DNA of 6,348 nucleotides from the NCBI GenBank assembly GCA_916050055.1, contig CAJZJY010000066.1, positions 1 to 6,348 on the forward strand, in the 5' to 3' direction. This document shows positions 1-4,648 of the stretch, piece by piece. A model generated the notes under the pieces. It searched no databases, was not told where the DNA came from, and was given only the letters and a program-made list of their open reading frames with translations. Position 1 is the first letter of the stretch. Each line of letters begins with the position of its first letter. This DNA comes from an uncultured Streptococcus sp. Lineage in GTDB: Bacteria > Bacillota > Bacilli > Lactobacillales > Aerococcaceae. Both the position numbers and the translations under genes were made by a program.

Positions 1-1
1 C

Positions 2-346
2 TTCGGAATTACGAAGGATAATCAATTTATCACCCCTTACTCTCCATCCATCTTACCAAGTATTACAAAATACTCATTGCTTTGGTTAGCAGAACACCGT
101 CTTGGGTTGACTGTTAAAGAAGGCGATGTATATGTAGACCAATTAGATATCTTTGCAGAAGCAGGGGCTTGTGGTACTGCAGCTGTTATTTCTCCAGTAG
201 GGGGCATTCAAAACGGAGACGACTTCCATGTGTTCTATTCTGAAACAGAAGTAGGTCCTGTCACACGTCGTTTATACGATGAATTAGTAGGCATCCAATA
301 TGGAGATGTAGAGGCTCCAGAAGGTTGGATTCAAAAAGTTTTATAA
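2..346 (+). CDS. ilvE: Branched-chain amino acid aminotransferase, C-terminal part (5' end outside window)
   Basis: The visible 114 codons are open from the window edge to a TAA stop. They match the C-terminal third of class IV PLP-dependent branched-chain aminotransferases, which interconvert leucine, isoleucine and valine with their 2-oxo acids using glutamate/2-oxoglutarate in the cytoplasm. Recognisable family segments are the AEHRLGL stretch, VYVDQLD, the EAGACGTAAVISP motif near the cofactor phosphate and substrate site, and the ending GPVTRRLYDELVGIQYGD followed by EAPEGW. The PLP-binding lysine lies upstream of the window, so catalytic integrity cannot be checked. No convincing terminator follows the stop in the 35 bases before the rpmG promoter, so some read-through into rpmG is possible. 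Family assignment is firm. The symbol follows usual Bacilli naming. Confidence 0.93.
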   Translation, partial: FGITKDNQFITPYSPSILPSITKYSLLWLAEHRLGLTVKEGDVYVDQLDIFAEAGACGTAAVISPVGGIQNGDDFHVFYSETEVGPVTRRLYDELVGIQYGDVEAPEGWIQKVL

Positions 347-381
347 GAATAAATTTTTCAAAAAATCCGTGGTAATCTGAA

Positions 382-410
382 TTGACAAAGCGCACTGCAT
401 TTGTTAATAT
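382..410 (+). promoter_or_regulatory. Sigma-A type promoter for rpmG, with extended -10
   Basis: A perfect -35 TTGACA (382-387) is followed after exactly 17 bases by -10 TAATAT (405-410, 4 of 6 consensus). A TG at 402-403 sits one base upstream of the -10, giving the extended -10 configuration. Transcription would start near 416-418, giving a leader of about 50 bases before the rpmG ATG. I see no obvious operator palindrome and no clear Zur-type box. Confidence 0.8.
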
Positions 411-466
411 ATACCAGTATGAAACTCAATGAGTTAATGAAATAAATTGAATGAGAGGTGTCATCC

Positions 467-619
467 ATGCGTATCAACATTTTATTAGAATGTGCTGAAA
501 CAGGTGAACGTTTATACTTAACAAGCAAAAACAAACGTAACAATCCAGAGCGTTTAGAATTAAAAAAATATTCTCCAAAATTACGTAAACACGTTGTCTT
601 CAAAGAAACTAAAAAATAA
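467..619 (+). CDS. rpmG: 50S ribosomal protein L33, cysteine-poor (zinc-independent) form
   Basis: This 50-codon gene encodes L33 (bL33), a small basic protein of the large ribosomal subunit near the E site. The core [20 protein letters not shown] followed by [12 protein letters not shown] is diagnostic, and the length is normal. Only one cysteine (Cys9) is present where the zinc-ribbon paralogues carry two CxxC pairs, so this is the C-minus form. In Bacilli such forms are the ones often favoured under zinc limitation, but no Zur site is evident here. The start is fixed by the AGAGGTG ribosome binding site at 454-460, six bases before ATG. The gene has its own promoter and terminator and is therefore monocistronic. 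Oddly, its last ~43 bases (577-619) are echoed twice on the opposite strand downstream (see 920-957 and 1034-1073). Confidence 0.95.
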   Translation: MRINILLECAETGERLYLTSKNKRNNPERLELKKYSPKLRKHVVFKETKK

Positions 620-634
620 TTTTGAGAAATTCGG

Positions 635-666
635 AAGAGTTAGGCTGCTGCCTAACTCTTTTTTAT
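635..666 (+). terminator. Rho-independent terminator of rpmG
   Basis: A perfect 11-bp stem, AAGAGTTAGGC (635-645) with GCCTAACTCTT (650-660), closes a four-base loop TGCT and runs into TTTTTT-A-TTTT. It begins 15 bases after the rpmG stop. The stem shares GAGTTAGG with the central stems of the downstream palindromes, and its right arm plus T-run has a degraded mirror copy at about 880-903. Confidence 0.93.
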
Positions 667-682
667 TTTAAATAAATGAATA

Positions 683-701
683 ATAAGACCGCAGGTCTTA
701 T
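683..701. repeat. Short perfect hairpin at the edge of palindrome A
   Basis: ATAAGACC (683-690), loop GCA, GGTCTTAT (694-701) form a perfect 8-bp stem directly abutting palindrome A. It has no T-run of its own. The nine bases AGGTCTTAT (693-701) recur at 1029-1037, beside one of the minus-strand rpmG-tail copies, so the hairpin may belong to the same composite structure and not be an independent regulatory site. Confidence 0.6.
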
Positions 702-869
702 AAGAATCATTTGGATATTCCATAGTTGCTACAATAGCTGTACCGGCGTGAGTCTTTCGTCTCACCGCCTATCGAGCCTCAAAGTAGGAGTAAGGAATCA
801 ATTCCTAACTCCTACTAATTCGCATCGATTACACTCGCTATTGTTGCTACTATTGACCAAATGATTCTT
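702..869 (+). repeat. Long imperfect palindrome A (forward copy of a two-member repeat family)
   Basis: The ends are a perfect 13-bp inverted repeat, AAGAATCATTTGG (702-714) and CCAAATGATTCTT (857-869). Inside, the two halves keep pairing imperfectly through TTGCTACAATAGC-type sequence. A side hairpin GGCGTGAG/CTCACCGCC (745-752 with 761-769, one bulge) branches from the left half. The centre is a 15-bp stem (784-798 with 801-815) with a single A792-A807 mismatch and a two-base turn. The reverse complement of 1164-1346 aligns with this element along its length, notably at ACCGG, CTCACC, CAAAG..GGAGTAAGGAA and TTCCTAACTCC..CTAATTCGC. A 62-codon open frame crosses the element but has no RBS or recognisable protein character. 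It resembles palindromic intergenic repeats such as REP, BOX, RUP or MITEs in form only; I cannot match it to a named family. Confidence 0.85.
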
Positions 870-919
870 CAGACTTGCTTGTATAAAAAAGTTAGGTGGT
901 GCCTTTTATTCTGAATTAC

Positions 920-957
920 TTATTTTTGTTTCTTTGGACAAGGTGTTTAGGAATTTT
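920..957 (-). pseudogene. Degenerate minus-strand copy of the rpmG 3' end (copy nearest rpmG)
   Basis: Read on the minus strand, 957 to 920 aligns with rpmG 577-619: 36 of 38 aligned bases are identical, with five gap positions. Shared blocks are AAAATT, TAAACAC, TTGTC, CAAAGAAAC, AAAAA and TAA. The gaps destroy the L33 frame, so this is not a functional gene. Similarity continues with gaps beyond the TAA, through AATTC.GAA and GGC..CCTAAC to TTTTTTAT at about 883-890, which mirrors the rpmG terminator region. It could be an inverted partial duplication of the rpmG tail or a dispersed repeat that rpmG also carries. The similarity is clear. The direction of copying is inferred. Confidence 0.7.
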
Positions 958-1033
958 GTCTCGGAGGGAACGGAAGCGAGTTTATGTGTGATTCGTACGG
1001 GCTAAAAAACGAATGAGGTGCTTCTGGAAGGTC

Positions 1034-1073
1034 TTATTTTAGTTTCTTTAAAATCACGTGCTGTGAAATTTTG
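1034..1073 (-). pseudogene. Second degenerate minus-strand copy of the rpmG 3' end
   Basis: Read on the minus strand, 1073 to 1034 aligns with rpmG 576-619: about 34 of 39 aligned bases are identical, with six gap positions. Shared blocks include CAAAATT, CACGT, AAAGAAACTAAAA and TAA. It lies in the same orientation as the 920-957 copy, 114 bases away. The two share CTTATTTT.GTTTCTTT (plus strand 1033-1049 and 919-935) at 16 of 17 bases. Downstream on the minus strand, a CACC element and a TTTTTTA run follow, as they do in the other copy. No L33 reading frame survives. Confidence 0.62.
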
Positions 1074-1163
1074 TTTTGCAAAATAATAGGAAGTTATTTA
1101 TTCACCAAATCTGGTGAAGAGAGACAGATCAGGACACTTTTTCTACCTTTTAAGATGCAGTGA

Positions 1164-1346
1164 GGCTCGCGGAGGGACATGGGATTCTATAATAGCAGTA
1201 ATAGGGGATGGCACTAAAAGCGAATTAGCGGGAGTTAGGAAAGTTTCCTTACTCCCGCTTTGATGTTTAGAGGTGAGAGACTTCGGCTCGAACCGGTGCC
1301 CTATTACCGCTATTATGAAGATATCCCGTGTCCCATAAAGCGAGCC
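1164..1346 (-). repeat. Long imperfect palindrome B (inverted, diverged copy of palindrome A)
   Basis: Paired arms from outside in are as follows. GGCTCGC (1164-1170) pairs with GCGAGCC (1340-1346). GGGACATGGGAT (1174-1185) pairs with 1323-1334 at 12 bp including one G-T. An 18-base arm at 1189-1206 pairs with 1299-1316 with one mismatch. AGCGGGAGTTAGGAAA (1227-1242) pairs with 1244-1259 with a single T1236-T1250 mismatch. A side hairpin lies at 1272-1294. Its reverse complement aligns with palindrome A, while the outermost arms differ in sequence but still pair with each other. It ends 14 bases before the RBS of the MATE gene and so is part of that gene's leader if transcription starts upstream. 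A TATAAT at 1188-1193 lies inside but has no matching -35, so I do not call it a promoter. Confidence 0.87.
1272..1294 (+). other. Side hairpin of palindrome B with UUCG tetraloop
   Basis: As RNA the plus strand gives GGU/ACC, then opposed GA/GA that could form tandem sheared pairs, then GAG/CUC with one bulged A, closed by C(UUCG)G. C(UUCG)G is an exceptionally stable RNA tetraloop. The equivalent place in palindrome A also folds (745-769) with different bases. That suggests a folded RNA or single-stranded DNA form matters, though a single example is weak evidence. Confidence 0.5.
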
Positions 1347-1360
1347 GTATTTTCTTTTTA

Positions 1361-1366
1361 AAGGAG
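1361..1366 (+). promoter_or_regulatory. RBS AAGGAG that decides the TTG start of the MATE gene
   Basis: AAGGAG lies 7 bases before TTG at 1374, an ideal spacing. The in-frame ATG at 1434 and GTG at 1431 have only weak purine stretches upstream. This favours the TTG start, although the 20 extra residues are not typical of the family. Confidence 0.65.
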
Positions 1367-1373
1367 CACAAAG

Positions 1374-2828
1374 TTGAAGGATTCACTGTTTGTGTTCACA
1401 GCAGTGGGGATATCATGTATACTAGAACAGGTGATGATTTTGGAAAAACAAAATTTTATTACGACGGGGCACATTAATCGGGTGATTTTAACGATTGCGA
1501 CTCCGTTAATGATTAATAATTTAATTCGAACTTTATACAATTTGACAGACGGGTTATATGTGGCGCAACTTTCTGCAGAAGACTTTGCGGCAACCGCGTT
1601 TATTTGGCCGTTGAATTTCTTATTTATTTCGCTTGGAATGGGGATTAGTGTCGGAGCGACGGCGCTTATTGCTCAGTATTTTGGAGCAGGAAAATATAGA
1701 GATGCGAAGCGTTATGCAGGGAATGCGATGGTGTTAACGTATTTCTTTGGGTTTGTGCTGTCCGTTCTTGGGTATTTTCTGGCACCTCTATTCGTGGAAA
1801 TGATGGGAGCAGAGGGGACTTTCTTGGCAAAATCCGTAGCGTATTTGAAGATTAACTTTATCGGGTTGTTCTTTGATTTCTGCTACTTTGGCTATCAGTC
1901 CTTGCTAAATGCGCAAGGGAGAACGCGTACGATTACAATGATCAGTGCGGCGTCTTCGATTGCTAACGTTATTCTAGATCCAATCTTCATTTTTGCGACG
2001 ATTCCTTTTGTCGGCCTCACTGGGTTGAATTGGGGGATTGAAGGGGCAGGATGGGCGACTGTTATTGCAAAAGTACTCTTATTAGCGCTTGCCATTCGTG
2101 CCGTTCGTAAGGAATCAGATATTCAAATCTACTTAAGACATGTCAAAATTGACAAAGAAGTGATGAAAGAAATCCTTAAAGTCGCATGGCCGTCTGCCTT
2201 CGGGTATGGTGGAGCTGCATTGGGGTTCACCGTCTTAAATGGACTTATTCAGTCGTATGGAACGTCAGTACTGGCTGCGTATTCGATGGTAAACCGTATT
2301 TCGGATTTACTAACGCAACCACAGATGGGAATTGGGGCGGCGCTAACAGCCATCATCGGACAAAACATGGGGGCAGGACTTTACGACCGTGCGCATGCTA
2401 TCTTTAGACGAGCGCTACTATGGGTGCTCATGATTTCAACAGTTGGCTGTATCATCGTCTTCTTCTTCCAGTCTCCAATTCTTGGAGTCTTCATTAAAGA
2501 TAGAAGCGATGCGGTTCTTTGGGCAAATGCCGTTGAGTATTTGAACTATACAGCCTTTATCATTTTCTTCATGGGAATGTTCTCGGCATACAATGGATTC
2601 TTCCAAGGATGTGGCGTGACGAAATACTCGATGAATATGTCAGTGGGACGACTTTGGGTATTACGCCTGCCAATTATTTGGGTGCTTGGAGCCTTTACAG
2701 CACTCGGGGCAACCGGTGTATGGATTGCCATGTTATTATCAAACGCGTTAACGGTTCTTTATGGACATATCGTCTATAAGACAAAGGACTGGAGCACATT
2801 ACATTATGCGAAAGGGGATCAGTCGTGA
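1374..2828 (+). CDS. MATE-family multidrug/metabolite efflux transporter
   Basis: A 484-residue integral membrane protein with about 12 hydrophobic segments in two related halves (about residues 35-240 and 260-470). MATE proteins export cationic drugs or metabolites in exchange for Na+ or H+. Visible family features are LYNLTDGLYVAQL (54-66), the half-signature QYFGAGKYRDAKR (101-113) echoed by GQNMGAGLYDRA (329-340), and NVILDPIFIF (198-207). Length is normal if the TTG start at 1374 is used. The usual family N-terminus would begin near residue 21 (ATG 1434), so the first 20 residues are provisional. The stop overlaps the GTG start of the ABC transporter gene, and the RBS of that gene lies inside this one, implying translational coupling. 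Palindrome B sits just upstream. Substrate cannot be told from sequence; membership in the MATE family is secure. Confidence 0.92.
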   Translation: MKDSLFVFTAVGISCILEQVMILEKQNFITTGHINRVILTIATPLMINNLIRTLYNLTDGLYVAQLSAEDFAATAFIWPLNFLFISLGMGISVGATALIAQYFGAGKYRDAKRYAGNAMVLTYFFGFVLSVLGYFLAPLFVEMMGAEGTFLAKSVAYLKINFIGLFFDFCYFGYQSLLNAQGRTRTITMISAASSIANVILDPIFIFATIPFVGLTGLNWGIEGAGWATVIAKVLLLALAIRAVRKESDIQIYLRHVKIDKEVMKEILKVAWPSAFGYGGAALGFTVLNGLIQSYGTSVLAAYSMVNRISDLLTQPQMGIGAALTAIIGQNMGAGLYDRAHAIFRRALLWVLMISTVGCIIVFFFQSPILGVFIKDRSDAVLWANAVEYLNYTAFIIFFMGMFSAYNGFFQGCGVTKYSMNMSVGRLWVLRLPIIWVLGAFTALGATGVWIAMLLSNALTVLYGHIVYKTKDWSTLHYAKGDQS

Positions 2829-4537
2829 TTAAAGATTTTATTCATTATTACAAACCGTATAAAAAATTATTCTTACTCGATTTTACCTGTGCGGTCATCG
2901 TGGCCATTCTTGAACTTGCCTTTCCAGTAATGGTGAGAAGTGTCATCGATAACATCGTGCCGTCTCAAAACTTACAACAAATTATACTCGTGGGGGCAGG
3001 GCTACTTGCGCTGTATGCCTTCTCAACAACTTTGAACTTTATCGTGGTGTACATGGGGCATATTTTAGGGATTAACATTGAAACGGATATGCGTCGTGAG
3101 TTGTTTGCGAAAATACAAAAACAATCCTTCTCGTTCTTTGATAATATGAAGATTGGAGAATTGATGAGCCGCTTGTCGAGTGATTTATTCGACATTAGCG
3201 AATTGGCGCACCATGGGCCAGAAGAATTCTTTATCGCCGTGATGACGTTAATCGCTTCGTTTGTGTTGATGTATCAAGTGCATCCAACGCTTGCGTTATT
3301 GACGATTTTCTTCGTTCCGATTATTGCGGTGGCACTGGCGGTATTTAATCGTCGCATGGCTGCGATCAATCGAAATATCTACAAAGGATTAGCCAACTAT
3401 ACGGCAGGACTAGAAAATGTACTGAGCGGAATGCGTGTAGTAAAGGCATTTGCAAACGAAAGTCATGAGCAACAACTCTTCGAAGAACTCATTCAAGAGT
3501 ATCGCTCGAATAAAATCGCGTTCTATCGTACGATGGGGACAAGCAGTAGTTTCAACTACTTATTAATGCGCAGTATTAATCTCTTCAGCTTAATCGTAGG
3601 AGCGTACTTCACGGTCATTGGTGATTTAACAGCGGGAGAGTTAGTCGGCTACATCTTACTATCCAATGTGTTCGTGGGACCGATTAATAAAATGAACTCG
3701 ATGATTGAATTGTATCCAAAAGGGTTTGCGGGATTTCGTCGTTTCAAAGAATTAATGAGTGTCGAAATTGATATTGAAGACGCACCCGATGCCATTCCGG
3801 CTCCAAAATTTCAAGGGCGAGTGGAATATAAAAACGTGGGATTTGGATACGAAGAAGGTAAAAAAGTATTGGAACACATCGACTTAACGGTCGAACCAGG
3901 GCAAACTGTTGCCTTCGTTGGGCCAAGTGGAGTTGGGAAGACAACGCTCGTGAACTTACTTCCTCGTTTCTATGATTTAAAAGAAGGCGAAATCTTGGTC
4001 GATGGAACAAACATCAACCAGTTCACCTTACAATCGCTTCGCCGTCAAATCGGTATCGTGCAACAAGATGTGTTCCTCTTTAATGGAACGATTCGCGAGA
4101 ATGTGTTGTATGGAAGACTTGATGCAACTGACGAAGAAGTAGACCGTGCGATCGAGCAAGCAAAACTGAAAGAAGTCATTGAAGATTTAGAAGATGGAGT
4201 GGATACACATATCGGAGAACGTGGTGTGAAATTGTCAGGCGGACAAAAACAACGCCTCTCAATTGCTCGTATTTTCTTGAAGAATCCTTCTATTTTAATC
4301 TTGGACGAAGCAACGAGTGCGCTCGATACGCAAACCGAGAAATTTATTCAACAATCGTTTGACGAGTTGGCAGAAGGTAGAACGACCTTTATTATTGCTC
4401 ACCGCCTTGCTACGATTAAAAATGCAGACCGTATTATTGTTGTTACAGAAGATGGGCTGACAGAAGACGGCACGCATGAAGAATTGCTCGCCAAAAACGG
4501 AGCGTATGCGGCTTTATACAAAGCACAATTTAAATAG
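2825..4537 (+). CDS. ABC exporter half-transporter (fused permease-ATPase, MsbA/Sav1866/LmrA type)
   Basis: A 570-residue half-transporter. The N-terminal membrane domain (about 1-310) has six hydrophobic helices and the coupling-helix region typical of exporters. The ATPase domain (about 330-570) has A-loop Tyr342, Walker A GPSGVGKTT (366-374), Q-loop Gln414, signature LSGGQ (470-474), Walker B ILILD with catalytic Glu495, D-loop SALD (498-501) and H-loop His526. All key residues are intact, so it should be active. With one half-transporter gene present, it probably works as a homodimer, like Sav1866 (578 residues). Such proteins move lipids, drugs or peptides outward. The start is GTG at 2825, supported by AAAGGGGAT at 2811-2819, and it overlaps the MATE stop by four bases (GTGA). 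The pairing with MATE suggests a shared export role. The substrate is unknown. Confidence 0.93.
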   Translation: MIKDFIHYYKPYKKLFLLDFTCAVIVAILELAFPVMVRSVIDNIVPSQNLQQIILVGAGLLALYAFSTTLNFIVVYMGHILGINIETDMRRELFAKIQKQSFSFFDNMKIGELMSRLSSDLFDISELAHHGPEEFFIAVMTLIASFVLMYQVHPTLALLTIFFVPIIAVALAVFNRRMAAINRNIYKGLANYTAGLENVLSGMRVVKAFANESHEQQLFEELIQEYRSNKIAFYRTMGTSSSFNYLLMRSINLFSLIVGAYFTVIGDLTAGELVGYILLSNVFVGPINKMNSMIELYPKGFAGFRRFKELMSVEIDIEDAPDAIPAPKFQGRVEYKNVGFGYEEGKKVLEHIDLTVEPGQTVAFVGPSGVGKTTLVNLLPRFYDLKEGEILVDGTNINQFTLQSLRRQIGIVQQDVFLFNGTIRENVLYGRLDATDEEVDRAIEQAKLKEVIEDLEDGVDTHIGERGVKLSGGQKQRLSIARIFLKNPSILILDEATSALDTQTEKFIQQSFDELAEGRTTFIIAHRLATIKNADRIIVVTEDGLTEDGTHEELLAKNGAYAALYKAQFK

Positions 4538-4542
4538 TAGAA

Positions 4543-4595
4543 AAATGCGGAGTAGGGATTCGTTTCTTGCTCCGTATTTGTTTTAGCTTTTTTGA
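4543..4595 (+). terminator. Probable rho-independent terminator after the exporter operon
   Basis: AAATGCGGAG (4543-4552) pairs with CTCCGTATTT (4570-4579) over 10 bp including one G-T. The 17-base loop can pair further by weak wobble pairs. T-rich sequence follows (TTTGTTTTAG, then TTTTTTT ending about 4593). It is weaker than the other terminators in the window because of the long loop and interrupted T-run. Confidence 0.7.
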
Positions 4596-4619
4596 ATTTA
4601 TTGCAAACTATGATACAAT
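4592..4619 (+). promoter_or_regulatory. Promoter of the ABC-F gene, with extended -10
   Basis: The -35 TTGAAT (4592-4597, 4 of 6) is followed by a 16-base spacer and -10 TACAAT (4614-4619, 5 of 6). TG at 4611-4612 gives an extended -10. The start would fall near 4626, only about 23 bases before ATG, so the leader is short with no room for an attenuator. The -35 begins within the T-run of the preceding terminator. Confidence 0.72.
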
Positions 4620-4635
4620 GACCCAGAGAAAACTT

Positions 4636-4641
4636 AAGGAG
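4636..4641 (+). promoter_or_regulatory. RBS AAGGAG that selects ATG 4649 over TTG 4646
   Basis: AAGGAG ends 7 bases before ATG at 4649 but only 4 bases before the adjacent in-frame TTG at 4646. Spacing favours the ATG, giving the N-terminus MSILNVEKL expected for the family. Confidence 0.8.
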
Positions 4642-4648
4642 AACGTTG

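Larger units (their letters stand above)
870..1163. other. Interval between the two palindromes, no gene recognised
   Basis: No credible coding region was found in these 294 bases. The interval holds the two rpmG-tail copies listed separately, a 6-bp stem ATTCGT/ACGAAT (991-996 with 1009-1014), and a perfect 7-bp hairpin TTCACCA/TGGTGAA (1101-1107 with 1112-1118, loop AATC). CTCG.GAGGGA at 960-969 resembles CTCGCGGAGGGAC at 1166-1178 at the start of palindrome B. On the minus strand a broken frame contains two related pieces, FKETKI and SKETKI, 38 codons apart and separated by a stop. I read this as decayed repeat sequence, not a gene. Confidence 0.5.

Noticed and set aside
676..864. 62-codon plus-strand open frame across palindrome A
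   Set aside because: It lies almost wholly within the palindrome, has no RBS, and its composition follows the repeat and not a protein.
853..887. TTGACC with TATAAA downstream as a promoter
   Set aside because: The spacer is 23 bases, too long for a sigma-A promoter.
911..1075. Minus-strand frame containing FKETKI and SKETKI
   Set aside because: It is interrupted by a stop, has no start or RBS, and its two related pieces are explained by the repeated rpmG-tail segment read in another frame.
1188..1193. Perfect TATAAT in palindrome B as the operon promoter
   Set aside because: No -35 match at 16-19 base spacing and no extended -10; the hexamer is part of the paired arm.
640..1240. Recurring GTTAGG motif (terminator stem, 891-896, central stems) as a binding site
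   Set aside because: Most occurrences are explained by the inverted duplication and the shared central stem; six bases is too short for independent evidence.
1288..1316. TCGAAC / TATTAT with 17-base spacing as the operon promoter
   Set aside because: The -35 matches only 3 of 6 and both hexamers lie in palindrome arms or the side hairpin, so it is too weak to call.
702..1346. CRISPR array
   Set aside because: Only two long, diverged and oppositely oriented copies; there are no short regular direct repeats with spacers.
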